Shown here: positions 1-7,520 of the stretch, piece by piece | Position numbering within the stretch: the first letter of the stretch is position 1 | How the letters are laid out: the number at the start of each line of letters is the position of its first letter | NCBI GenBank assembly: GCA_001775965.1 | Contig: MEZG01000059.1 | Coordinates: forward strand, 1 to 24,695 | From: Candidatus Bathyarchaeota archaeon RBG_13_60_20 | GTDB lineage: Archaea > Thermoproteota > Bathyarchaeia > TCS64 | Length of the DNA stretch: 24,695 nucleotides | Direction: 5' to 3' | The notes under the pieces: model-generated | What the model saw: only the letters and a program-made list of their open reading frames with translations | Database searches by the model: none | What the model was told of the DNA's origin: nothing | Program-made: the position numbers and the translations under genes

Positions 1-51
1 CCGCCGACCCACAAAGCATAGTGCCCATTTCAAATATATGAGTAGGGCTAA

Positions 52-1269
52 TCAGTTTTTACTGACGCCACATATCCTGCACGCCAGCCAGGCGTACACC
101 CTCACCGCGTCGAGGAAGTCTACCACCCTGACGTGGTCCTGCTCCGTGTGGGCGAACCTCTCCTCCCCAGGCCCGAAGCCGATGACCGGCAGGCCCAACC
201 GAGAATAGATGCGGCCATCCGTCGCGAAGGTCCACATGCCGAGCCTGCGAGGCCCAAGCACCTCTCCTATCGCCTGAGCGGCCTCACCAACCACCGGGTT
301 CGCTGCGGGGTCCGTGTAGAAGCCCGTGAAGCCGCGCTCGTTGATTAGGGGCGTAGGCAGGACCATGGCGTCGAACTCAGGGTCAACGCTCCTCAGCTCC
401 GCAGCGATCCCTTTCAGGTCAGAGTACAGCCTCTCCGCGGGGTACCCGGGATGGCTCCTGCAGTCCATCCAGAAAACGCACCTCTCGGGCACAACGTTGG
501 ACGCCTTGGGGGAGACATCGATCTGCGTCACCACCAGGCTCACCCGCCCGTAGACCGGGTGGTCGGGCAGCCCCGGGACGAGCTCATCCCTGATCCTACG
601 TATCATGTCAAGCGCCTTGTAGAGGGCGTTGACGCCCCGCTCGGGGGCGCTGGCGTGGCAGCTCCGGCCCCTGACCACGACGCCGAACTTCATGCTCCCC
701 CTGTGGCCCAGGGCTAGGTGCATGTCCGTGGCCTCCCCTATGAGCACGACGTCTCCCAGGAACTGGCTGTCCACGATGCTGGACATGGTGCCTGCTCCGC
801 CCACTTCTTCCCGCGACACGGCTGCCACCTTGAGGTCCCCCTTGAGGCTTATGCCAAGCTCGTTGAGGGCCCTGCCTGCTAGGACCATGGCCGCCACTGC
901 TGCCTTCATGTCGGAGGCCGCCCTTCCGTATACCACCTTCCCCTCCATGCCGAAGGCTGAGCCGTCCACCACCCTCCCCGAGTAGGGGTCAGGCATCTGG
1001 CCCACCGGGACGTGGTCTATGTGACCGTTCAGCAGGAGGCTCCGGCCGCCGCCGGCCCCCCTTATGGTCCCTAGGGCGTTCCCGGCCCCGTCGGCTATGG
1101 CCGTCGTGAACCCGTAGCCCCGCATCCTCGCCGCGAGGCACTCGGCCACCCTCTGCTCCTCGCCGCTGGGGCTCGGTATCTGTATGATCTCTTGGAGAAG
1201 GGCGACGCACTCGTCCCTGTGCGCCTCGATCCAATCGGATATCCTTCCTCTAAGCAACTCGTGGTCCAC
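52..1269 (-). CDS. M20-family metallopeptidase/deacylase (ArgE/DapE/YgeY-like)
   Basis: A 405-residue zinc hydrolase of the M20 (ArgE/DapE/ACY1) group, likely cytoplasmic, cleaving an amide bond in an N-acyl amino acid or small peptide; the substrate cannot be read from sequence. The metal and catalytic residues are visible: NGHIDH (H83, D85), ASDMK (bridging D120), SREE (catalytic E154 and ligand E155), an acidic residue in LIGEATD (about 179-182), and FAHTEQDH with H374. The insert between them (about 190-300) is the usual dimerisation lid. The start is GTG at 1269, with AGGTG at 1278-1282 about 8 nt upstream and a TATA-like TTTTATTG near 1311-1318, so it probably has its own promoter despite lying 56 bp behind the ferredoxin gene. 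The sequence resembles the YgeY-type subgroup, but assignment to it is tentative. Confidence 0.88.
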   Translation of the reverse strand: MDHELLRGRISDWIEAHRDECVALLQEIIQIPSPSGEEQRVAECLAARMRGYGFTTAIADGAGNALGTIRGAGGGRSLLLNGHIDHVPVGQMPDPYSGRVVDGSAFGMEGKVVYGRAASDMKAAVAAMVLAGRALNELGISLKGDLKVAAVSREEVGGAGTMSSIVDSQFLGDVVLIGEATDMHLALGHRGSMKFGVVVRGRSCHASAPERGVNALYKALDMIRRIRDELVPGLPDHPVYGRVSLVVTQIDVSPKASNVVPERCVFWMDCRSHPGYPAERLYSDLKGIAAELRSVDPEFDAMVLPTPLINERGFTGFYTDPAANPVVGEAAQAIGEVLGPRRLGMWTFATDGRIYSRLGLPVIGFGPGEERFAHTEQDHVRVVDFLDAVRVYAWLACRICGVSKN

Positions 1270-1325
1270 TGCACATACACCTGCCTGAAACCCTTGAAGA
1301 TGCGCGCACTAGCAATAAAACGGTT

Positions 1326-1508
1326 CTACTCGGTCACAGTGATGGCCCCGACGGGGCACGCCCCGACGCACCCCATGCAGGCTATACACTCCTGGGGAGA
1401 CTCTACTGATACCTTGCCCCCGCTCTCCCCGTAAACGCCCATGGGGCAGGTTGATATGCATGTCTTGCAGCTGATACACAACCCGTAGTCGATCTCTACC
1501 TCAGGCAT
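1326..1508 (-). CDS. 2x[4Fe-4S] ferredoxin
   Basis: A small soluble electron carrier with two CxxCxxCxxxCP clusters: CISCKTCISTCP and CIACMGCVGACP. From this start it has 60 residues, the normal size for a clostridial-type dicluster ferredoxin. An ATG 24 bp upstream (1532) is also open, but the TATA-like AACCTTAAAT at 1541-1550 would place the transcript start near 1519, downstream of that ATG. The ATG at 1508 (MPEVEIDYG) is therefore preferred, giving a short leader. It is transcribed away from gcvPA and towards the M20 hydrolase. The likely role is to carry electrons for ferredoxin-dependent oxidoreductases such as the one encoded at 15.9-18.8 kb; that link is inference. Confidence 0.9.
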   Translation of the reverse strand: MPEVEIDYGLCISCKTCISTCPMGVYGESGGKVSVESPQECIACMGCVGACPVGAITVTE

Positions 1509-1540
1509 CCCGTAGTCGCAACCTATGAGCATCCGCCCCG

Positions 1541-1550
1541 ATTTAAGGTT
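1541..1550 (-). promoter_or_regulatory. TATA-like element of the ferredoxin gene
   Basis: AACCTTAAAT on the minus strand lies about 26 bp upstream of a transcript start that would fall just before the ATG at 1508. It decides the start choice for the ferredoxin. Confidence 0.45.
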
Positions 1551-1574
1551 GAGCCCCCCCGCAGGATCGGGTAG

Positions 1575-1620
1575 AAATATCTATTGGTGCACAGCATCCA
1601 ATACTATCGCGATCGGAGGA
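1575..1620 (+). promoter_or_regulatory. gcvPA promoter and ribosome binding site
   Basis: TATA-like AAATATCT at 1575-1582 predicts a transcript start near 1604. GGAGGA at 1615-1620 is a strong Shine-Dalgarno sequence, 6 nt before a TTG at 1627. It fixes the gcvPA start downstream of an in-frame ATG at 1525, which lies upstream of the promoter and so cannot be used from it. Confidence 0.7.
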
Positions 1621-1626
1621 ACAGGT

Positions 1627-3006
1627 TTGAGCAAGGTACATCCGTATCTACCTAACAGCGTCCCAGAGGTCAAGGAGAGGATGATGAAGGAGATGGGCAT
1701 CTCCTCCATCGCCGAGCTGTACTCGGACATCCCAGAAGACCTCGTCTACAAGGGTAAGCTGAACATCCCGGGGCCCATGGCCGAGGCCGAGGTTAAGGAA
1801 CACGTCTCAGGGCTCCTGGAGATGAACGCTTCCCTCCTGTGCCCGCCCTTCATGGGTGGCGGGGTCTGGCCCCACCACGTCCCCAGCGTCGTGGACGAGG
1901 TGGTCCACAGGGCCGAGTTCCTGACCAGCTACACGCCATACCAGCCCGAGATCAGCCAGGGCATACTCCAGAGCATCTTCGAGTACCAGAGCCACGTGTG
2001 CGAGCTCGTGGGCATGGAGGTGGCCAACAGCAGCCTCTACGACTGGGGCTCAGCCGTGGGCGAGGCCGCCCTCATGAGCAGCAGGGTCAACCGGAGGACC
2101 AGCATCCTCGTGCCCGACCTCATGAGCCCCAGCAGGCTCTCCGTCCTCAGAACCTACGCGGAGCCCGCTGGGCTTGCCGTGGAGAAGGTGGGCCACGACG
2201 GGGAGACCGGCCTCATGGACCTGGAGGAGCTGAAGGAGAAGGTGGGTGGCGACACCTCCGCGGTGTACGTCGAGAACCCCTCCTACCTGGGCTTCATGGA
2301 GGAGAACGCGGAGGCCATAGGGGAGATAGCCCACGGGAAGGGCGCGTCCTACATCGTTGGTGTTGACCCTACGAGCCTGGGGGTGCTCAAGGCCCCTGGC
2401 GAGTACGGCGCGGACATCGTGTGCGGGGAGGGGCAGCCCCTCGGCAACCACATGAGCTACGGTGGCCCTCTCCTCGGCATATTCGCCTGCAAGCACGACA
2501 ACAGCTACATTCGCCAGATGCCTGGCCGGATCATCGGGATAACGGAGACTCTGAAGGACCAGCGCAGAGCCTTTGTAATGACCCTCCAGACCAGGGAGCA
2601 GCACATCAGGCGCGAGAAGGCCACCAGCAACATCTGCAGCAACCAGGCCCTCTGCGCCGTCGCAGCGGGCGTCTACCTCGGCCTCCTGGGGCCCCAGGGG
2701 ATGAGGCAGCTGGGCGAGACGATCCTCGCACGGTCGAGGTACGCCCAGAGGAAGATATCCGGGCTACCCGAGGTGGAGGCACCCATCTTCAGCAGCCAGC
2801 ACTTCAAGGAGTTCACGGTGCGCTTCCAGGGCAAGACCCTTAAACAGGTGGAGAAGACCCTCCACGCCCGCCGCATCCAGGCCGGGATACCCCTCAAGGG
2901 CCAGTTCCCCAGGATCGGGGAGACCAGCCTGATGTGCGTCACCGAGGTCCACAGCAAGGTGCACATAGACGCGCTGGTATCCGCACTGAAGGAGGCGCTG
3001 GAGTGA
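1627..3006 (+). CDS. gcvPA: Glycine dehydrogenase (decarboxylating), subunit 1
   Basis: N-terminal half of the split P protein of the glycine cleavage system. With GcvPB it decarboxylates glycine using PLP and passes the aminomethyl group to lipoyl-GcvH. The protein opens LSKVHPYLPNSVPEVKERM, the typical GcvPA N-terminus, and is 459 residues from TTG 1627, matching family length (about 450). The TTG start is chosen because of the GGAGGA sequence 6 nt upstream; the longer frame from 1525 adds 34 residues with no family character. It holds the structural fold of the heterotetramer, whereas the PLP lysine sits in the partner. The stop overlaps the gcvPB start, so the subunits are made in step. 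GcvT and GcvH genes are not in this window. Confidence 0.93.
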   Translation: MSKVHPYLPNSVPEVKERMMKEMGISSIAELYSDIPEDLVYKGKLNIPGPMAEAEVKEHVSGLLEMNASLLCPPFMGGGVWPHHVPSVVDEVVHRAEFLTSYTPYQPEISQGILQSIFEYQSHVCELVGMEVANSSLYDWGSAVGEAALMSSRVNRRTSILVPDLMSPSRLSVLRTYAEPAGLAVEKVGHDGETGLMDLEELKEKVGGDTSAVYVENPSYLGFMEENAEAIGEIAHGKGASYIVGVDPTSLGVLKAPGEYGADIVCGEGQPLGNHMSYGGPLLGIFACKHDNSYIRQMPGRIIGITETLKDQRRAFVMTLQTREQHIRREKATSNICSNQALCAVAAGVYLGLLGPQGMRQLGETILARSRYAQRKISGLPEVEAPIFSSQHFKEFTVRFQGKTLKQVEKTLHARRIQAGIPLKGQFPRIGETSLMCVTEVHSKVHIDALVSALKEALE

Positions 3007-4544
3007 CTGCCATGAGATTCAGGCAGGCCGACTGGTCGGAGCCGCTCATATTCGAGCTCGGCAGCGAGGGGAGGGTAGGCTACCAGCTTCCCGGGCTTGA
3101 GCCAGGAGTCAGAGGGAAGGCTGACCCTGACAGCTTGGTCCCAGCGTCCCTAAGGCGTAGCGAGGACCCGGGGCTGCCGGAGGTGAGCGAGATTCAGGTG
3201 CTCCGCCACTACATGCACTTGAGCCAGATGAACTACGGGGTGAACAGCGGCCTGATATACCCGCTGGGCAGCTGCACCATGAAGTACAACCCCGTGGTCA
3301 ACGAGGTTCTGGCCGCCCACCCTAAGATACTCGGCGTCCACCCCATGCAGAGCGAGGACTCGACCCAGGGCATACTGGGGCTTCTCTTCAACCTGAAGAG
3401 GTACTTCCTGGACATAACCGGGATGGACGACGCCACCCTCCAGCCTGCCGCCGGGGCCCACGGCGAGTGGACGGGCATCATGCTCATGAGGGCGTACCAC
3501 AAGGACCGCGGCGAGCTAGGCAAGAGGACCGAGGTCATCATCCCTGACAGCGCCCACGGGACCAACCCGGCCTCCGCCCACATGGCCGGCTTCAAGACGG
3601 TGGAGATACCGAGCGGCCCGGACGGCTGCGTAGACTTGGACGCCCTCAACGCGGCCGTGGGGCCACAGACGGCCGGCCTGATGCTCACCAACCCCAACAC
3701 CATCGGGGTCTTCGAGAACCAGATCAGCGAGATCAGCGGGGCGGTGCACGACGCCGGGGGCCTCATGTACTACGACGGCGCCAACCTGAACGCCATAATG
3801 GGGTGGTGCCGCCCCGGGGACATGGGCTTCGACATCATCCATAGCAACCTGCACAAGACCTTCAGCACGCCCCACGGCGGCGGAGGCCCGGGCAGCGGCC
3901 CCGTTGGGGTCAAGGAGGCCCTCGCAGAGTACCTCCCCATACCCGGCATCGCGGAGAGGGGGGGCAGGTTCAGGCTCGACTGGGACAAGCCCAAGAGCAT
4001 CGGCAAGGTGCACGGGTTCCACGGCAACGTAAACGTGGCCCTCAAGGCCTACACGTACATGGTGGCCATGGGCGGCGAGGGGCTGAAGGAGAGCAGCGAG
4101 CTCGCGGTGCTGAACGCCAACTACGTCGCGAGGAAGCTTAGCAAGGTCAAGGGGTATGAGCTCACCTACGACCCCGGCAAGCCCCGGAAGCACGAGGCCG
4201 TCCTGAGCGCCAGCCCCATGCTGAACGACACAGGCGTGAGCGCCCTGTACGTGAGCAAGAAGCTCCTGGACTATGGCCTCCACGCCCCGACCACATACTT
4301 CCCCATGATAGTTCCCGAGGCCCTCATGATCGAGCCCACCGAGTCGGAGCCCGTGGAGGCACTCGACGCCTTCATCGAGGCCATGACCGAGATCAGCCGG
4401 CTCGCCTACTCCAACCCCGAGGAGGTGCTGAGCGCGCCCCACAACACGGCGGTCACCAAGCTGGACGAGGCCAAGGCCGCCCACCCGAAGACGATCTGCC
4501 TGAGCTGGAGGCGGTTCTGCGCCCTGCTCCGGGACGGGGAGTAG
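3003..4544 (+). CDS. gcvPB: Glycine dehydrogenase (decarboxylating), subunit 2
   Basis: C-terminal half of the split P protein, carrying the PLP site. The cofactor-binding lysine is in HSNLHKTFSTPHGGGGPG (lysine codon at 3855-3857), followed by the glycine-rich loop typical of GcvPB. Other family signatures seen are YPLGSCTMKYNP and PAAGAHGEWTG. GTG at 3003 overlaps the gcvPA stop and sits 7 nt after GGAGG (2991-2995), so it is preferred. ATG at 3012 (MRFRQADWSEPLIFELG) is the alternative and matches many homologues; the two differ by three residues. Length of 510-513 residues is normal. Substrate and pathway are well established for the family: glycine to CO2, NH3 and a C1 unit. Confidence 0.93.
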   Translation: MTAMRFRQADWSEPLIFELGSEGRVGYQLPGLEPGVRGKADPDSLVPASLRRSEDPGLPEVSEIQVLRHYMHLSQMNYGVNSGLIYPLGSCTMKYNPVVNEVLAAHPKILGVHPMQSEDSTQGILGLLFNLKRYFLDITGMDDATLQPAAGAHGEWTGIMLMRAYHKDRGELGKRTEVIIPDSAHGTNPASAHMAGFKTVEIPSGPDGCVDLDALNAAVGPQTAGLMLTNPNTIGVFENQISEISGAVHDAGGLMYYDGANLNAIMGWCRPGDMGFDIIHSNLHKTFSTPHGGGGPGSGPVGVKEALAEYLPIPGIAERGGRFRLDWDKPKSIGKVHGFHGNVNVALKAYTYMVAMGGEGLKESSELAVLNANYVARKLSKVKGYELTYDPGKPRKHEAVLSASPMLNDTGVSALYVSKKLLDYGLHAPTTYFPMIVPEALMIEPTESEPVEALDAFIEAMTEISRLAYSNPEEVLSAPHNTAVTKLDEAKAAHPKTICLSWRRFCALLRDGE

Positions 4545-4550
4545 GACACT

Positions 4551-4560
4551 CTTTTATACC
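4551..4560 (+). promoter_or_regulatory. TATA box of the DUF106-cmk-rpl14e operon
   Basis: CTTTTATACC just after the gcvPB stop predicts a transcript start near 4582, about 14 nt before the ATG at 4596. It indicates that the operon is transcribed separately from gcvPAB. Confidence 0.6.
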
Positions 4561-4595
4561 CACGCCTCTTTAACAGGTGACAAGGTATCGAAGCG

Positions 4596-5099
4596 ATGTT
4601 CACTGTCAGCGGTGTCGCAATCGACTTCAGCTTTTTCCAGGCCCCACCATACTCCACCTACGCCATAATAGCCATATCCCTGGCGCTGGGGGTGGCCACG
4701 AGCTTCATAGGCGTCAGAAGCATGGACCTAGACGCCTACAGGAAGCTCACCATAGAGAGCCACAGGGTCAGGGGGGAGCTGATGGACGCCACCAAGAGCG
4801 GGAACCAGAGGCGAGTGGAGAAGGCCCAGAAGCGGCAGCAGGACCTCATGGCCCAGCAGAGCAAGATGAGCATGGACCGCATGAAGTCGAGCCTCTTCTT
4901 CACCATACCTTTACTGCTCATCTGGCCGACCTTGGGGAGGTTCTTCGGGGAGGCGGTGGTCGCCTATTTTCCCTTTAGCTTCCCATGGATCCCGGCCGAG
5001 TTCAGCTTCATAAGCTGGTACCTGCTGTGCAGCGTCAGCTTCAATGTGGTCCTGAACAGGGTGTTCGGCCTCAGCTTCGAGATCGACCCAGAGGACTGA
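4596..5099 (+). CDS. DUF106/EMC3-family membrane insertase
   Basis: A 167-residue membrane protein of the DUF106 (EMC3/TMCO1, Oxa1/YidC superfamily) group, thought to insert membrane proteins. Visible layout: a first membrane helix at about 21-40, a charged coiled-coil stretch at about 45-98 rich in K, R, E and Q, a second helix at about 100-118, an amphipathic turn, and a third helix at about 136-158. Three helices around a cytosolic coiled coil is the hallmark of this family. It starts the operon with cmk and rpl14e, a neighbourhood conserved in archaea and often attached to secY-adk, neither of which is seen here. The next start codon follows its stop by 3 bp, indicating translational coupling. 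Confidence 0.88.
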   Translation: MFTVSGVAIDFSFFQAPPYSTYAIIAISLALGVATSFIGVRSMDLDAYRKLTIESHRVRGELMDATKSGNQRRVEKAQKRQQDLMAQQSKMSMDRMKSSLFFTIPLLLIWPTLGRFFGEAVVAYFPFSFPWIPAEFSFISWYLLCSVSFNVVLNRVFGLSFEIDPED

Positions 5100-5102
5100 G
5101 TC

Positions 5103-5648
5103 TTGGACGCTGGATGTCTCGTGGTGGCCGTGGCGGGGCCCCACGGATCAGGGCGTAGCACCCAGGCCAGGCTGATAGCGGAGAGGTATGGGCTTAGGTA
5201 CATGTCCGCCGGCACCCTCTTCCGTAAGCGCGCCGCGGAGCTGGGCTTGAGCCTTGAGGAGATGAGCAAGAGGGCCTTGGAGGACCCTGACTTGGACGGC
5301 TACCTCGATAGCCGCACGAGGGAGGAGTCCCGGAGGGGCGGCGTTGTGATTGACGCCACCCTGAGTGGCTGGATGGCCGAGGGCGCCAACCTGCGCCTGT
5401 ACCTGGCCTGCCCACTGGGCGAGAGAGTGCACCGCATAGCCGAGCGTGAGGGCAGGGTCCTGGCGGAGGTTGAGGCCGAGACCCGTTTCAGGGAAGACTG
5501 CGAGAGGCGTAGGTTCAGGGAGTATTACGGCGTCGACGTGGACGACCTTAGTGTGTACGACCTGGTGGTCAACACGGCCCTGTTCGACGCCGAGGCGACG
5601 GCGCGAATACTTAAGAATGTCATCGACGAATACCTGGGTGCAAGGTGA
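5103..5648 (+). CDS. cmk: Archaeal cytidylate kinase
   Basis: A 181-residue P-loop kinase of the archaeal Cmk type, phosphorylating CMP (and dCMP) with ATP. The nucleotide-binding loop is GPHGSGRST (about residues 12-20): the lysine of the classical GxxxxGK[ST] motif is arginine here. Archaeal Cmk proteins commonly lack the lysine (GSGTTT in Pyrococcus, from memory), so this is probably still active. The NMP-binding part follows with YMSAGTLFRKRA, then GVVIDATLSGWM and an arginine-rich lid (FREDCERRRFREYYGVD). The TTG start lies 3 bp after the DUF106 stop, with GAGGA about 7 nt upstream. The end overlaps the GTG at 5645 just before the rpl14e start. Position between DUF106 and rpl14e supports the call. 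Confidence 0.88.
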   Translation: MDAGCLVVAVAGPHGSGRSTQARLIAERYGLRYMSAGTLFRKRAAELGLSLEEMSKRALEDPDLDGYLDSRTREESRRGGVVIDATLSGWMAEGANLRLYLACPLGERVHRIAEREGRVLAEVEAETRFREDCERRRFREYYGVDVDDLSVYDLVVNTALFDAEATARILKNVIDEYLGAR

Positions 5649-5653
5649 ACAGT

Positions 5654-5884
5654 ATGTCCGCTTATGATGTGGGAAGGGTGTGCGTCAAGCTCACGGGCCG
5701 CGAGGCCGGGCTCAGGTGCGTCGTGGTCGATGTCATCGACCGCAACTACGTGGTTGTGGCGGGGCCGGGGCTCAGGAAGCGGCGCGCCAACATGAGCCAC
5801 TTGAAGCCCCTGGACGAGGTGGTGGAGGTCAAGAGGGGTGCCGGGGACGAGGAGGTCGCCGCCGCCTTGGGGCGGGGCGGCTAG
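5654..5884 (+). CDS. rpl14e: 50S ribosomal protein L14e
   Basis: A 76-residue KOW-type protein of the large ribosomal subunit, specific to archaea and eukaryotes. MSAYDVGRVCVKLTGREAGLRC followed by VVVDVIDRNYVVVAGPG and RKRRANMSHLKPLDE is a clear L14e pattern. The ATG at 5654 is chosen because AAGGTGA ends about 5 nt upstream; a GTG at 5645 overlapping the cmk stop would add three residues. It is the last intact gene of the operon. The usual downstream partner in many archaea, truB (tRNA pseudouridine synthase), is absent, and the next 560 bp hold decayed sequence on the other strand. Confidence 0.92.
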   Translation: MSAYDVGRVCVKLTGREAGLRCVVVDVIDRNYVVVAGPGLRKRRANMSHLKPLDEVVEVKRGAGDEEVAAALGRGG

Positions 5885-5889
5885 TGTAT

Positions 5890-6455
5890 GGGTGTCAGGG
5901 TGACCGACGGATAGCCTTTCTCCGGGTTCTGGTTCAGAGTGGAGAGGTGTCTTGGGCTTCACGTCTAGTAGCAGGATGACCCCGTGGAGGTTCACGACCT
6001 TGAGGTGGGTGTGCGACAGGTTCCCCGCATCCCGCTTGAGGCCGCCGGCGCCGGGGCCTGGAAAGGAGCACCATGAGGCCCCCGGCGTCGCTCGTGCGCA
6101 TGGACTCTGCGTACAGGAGCCTACCCGGGTTCTCGTGGGCCCAGTTGCTTTACAGGCTGTCTACGTAGATCATCTTCAGGACCAGTTCACCGGTCTCGGC
6201 GGTGAGCTCCCTCTCAGCCTGGGCCCATGTCTCCCAGCTCTGCTCCAGCCTATCCGAGCCCATGCGAATGGCCGCGGGGTCCAGGCCCTGGCTGTCGGAG
6301 GTCGTGGATACTCTGAGCCTCCCGGGAGGGGAGTCCTCCCTGCAGGGCCGTTTCCAGGTGTGTGACCCCGGTCTCTACTCTGTGGTTGTGCAACTCTGTA
6401 GCGCGCCCGGGTCTGACCTGAACTCGTCGCTCTGCCTGTCGAGGTCCAGGGAAAG
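5890..6455 (-). pseudogene. Decayed KaiC/RAD55-like ATPase gene
   Basis: No intact frame spans this interval, but minus-strand pieces in different frames read as one protein. Near 6322-6369 is TGVTHLETALQGGLPSR, matching the N-terminal TGxxxLDxALxGGLPxG of KaiC/RAD55 ATPases. The Walker A segment that should follow is missing. From about 6250 down comes MGSDRLEQSWETWAQAE and MIYVDSL (a Walker-B-like strand), an in-frame TAA at 6150-6152, then SNWAHENPGRLLYAESM. A frame change near 6045-6058 leads into GAGGLKRDAGNLSHTHLK and HGVILLLDVKPKTPL near 5950-6045. An ATPase C-terminus with several lesions is the simplest reading. It begins 10 bp behind the TrmB-like gene, so it was probably once co-transcribed with it. 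Family assignment rests on short motifs. Confidence 0.5.
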
Positions 6456-6464
6456 TCCCTATGG

Positions 6465-7433
6465 CTAGATGGCTTTAAACAGGTTTTTCTGGCCGTCGAC
6501 CAGCAGGAGGTGTACCAGTTCCAGCAACTCCACGTCCTCGGTGAACATGGCCGACTCTATAGGTTTCTCTGAGCCCCTGGGAGTCAGTTTGGCTAGCATA
6601 AAGCGCTTGTTGTCGCTGTTGATAAACAGGATAGGTGTGTCAACCTCAACCTGCTTCACCTGGTATATGTAGCTCAGCTCGCGTGCGAGAGGGTTCACCT
6701 TGGGGTCCAGAGGGCTGTAGAGCTTGATCTCCACCCCGCTCTCCTGCATCTCGTCAAGGAGACGGTGAGCGGCGTTGAAGAGTATCTCTAGCCCGTCCTC
6801 GGTTGTCAGGATCTTCAGTTCTTCTTCTGATTGGCGGATGATCTCGTTGCACTTGCCCTTGATGTTGTGGTCCTTGTCGAGGAACCAGACGATCTTCTGG
6901 TGGGGCCCCATCTTCTCCTTGCGTTTCTCGTGGATCTCGTCAAGCTGTCTAATGATCTGGTCGAAATCCGTAGCTTTCTCCTTGGTTATGGTGAGGATCG
7001 TGTTGAAAGACTCGCCTGGGTTGGCTGGGGCGAACTGTTTCGGGTGGCCTGGCATCTCTACTACTAGGCCGTAGTCTATTAGTTTCTTCAAGGTGCCGTA
7101 GACCTTCGTTCTGGGGACGTCGCAGTTGAGGCTGAGTTTTCTGGCGCTTACGGTTCCGAGGTCTATGAGGCTTAGGTAGACTTTTGACTCGTATTCGCTG
7201 AGGCCTATGTATTCGACGATCTTTGGCCATATTTTTAGCAGGTCATTGTAGTCTGGATTTTCTTCTCGTGTTTGCCGTGGAGCTTTATCCGGTAAGTCAG
7301 GTCTTTCTTGGTCCATCATTAATGGAAAGGCTTTTTTTGGTGCTGTATACGTTTTACCATTCTTTCTGGTTACACCTTTCGCTCGAGGTCTATCTTGGGT
7401 GTACTTCAAGCTGTTCACCAAGAGAAGTGTCAC
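6465..7433 (-). CDS. TrmB-family transcriptional regulator
   Basis: A 322-residue protein with an N-terminal winged helix (about 70-140: EYIGLSEYESKVYLSLIDLG, then SARKLSLNCDVPRTKVYGTLKKLIDYGLV). A coiled linker follows (TKEKATDFDQIIRQLDEIHEKRKEK), then a C-terminal sensor-like domain (about 180-322). This is the layout of TrmB-type archaeal regulators, which often sense sugars or other metabolites; the ligand is unknown. GTG at 7433 is used because TATTATATTT (7458-7467) would start transcripts within a few bases of it. An internal ATG pair at 7319/7316 (MMDQERPDL) is a real alternative, since residues 1-38 are basic, low-complexity and AT-rich. It follows the aminotransferase gene on the same strand, 87 bp away, but with its own promoter. 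Confidence 0.82.
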   Translation of the reverse strand: MTLLLVNSLKYTQDRPRAKGVTRKNGKTYTAPKKAFPLMMDQERPDLPDKAPRQTREENPDYNDLLKIWPKIVEYIGLSEYESKVYLSLIDLGTVSARKLSLNCDVPRTKVYGTLKKLIDYGLVVEMPGHPKQFAPANPGESFNTILTITKEKATDFDQIIRQLDEIHEKRKEKMGPHQKIVWFLDKDHNIKGKCNEIIRQSEEELKILTTEDGLEILFNAAHRLLDEMQESGVEIKLYSPLDPKVNPLARELSYIYQVKQVEVDTPILFINSDNKRFMLAKLTPRGSEKPIESAMFTEDVELLELVHLLLVDGQKNLFKAI

Positions 7434-7457
7434 CCGGTCACTGTCTTCGATTTTGGG

Positions 7458-7467
7458 AAATATAATA
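7458..7467 (-). promoter_or_regulatory. TATA box of the TrmB-like gene
   Basis: TATTATATTT on the minus strand, centred about 30 bp before the GTG at 7433, predicts a nearly leaderless transcript. Confidence 0.6.
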
Positions 7468-7520
7468 TCGGATAACTGGTTATGATAAATGATTTCAATA
7501 AAAAGAAAGGAACAATTATA

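Noticed and set aside
1561..1626. Glycine riboswitch before gcvPA
   Set aside because: Only about 20 nt separate the predicted transcript start from the start codon, too short for a riboswitch.
3516..4484. 322-residue frame antisense to gcvPB
   Set aside because: Arises from GC-rich third positions of gcvPB; no recognisable protein features.
5952..6365. Plus-strand 137-residue frame in the ATPase remnant
   Set aside because: Proline- and alanine-rich shadow; the coherent motifs are on the minus strand.
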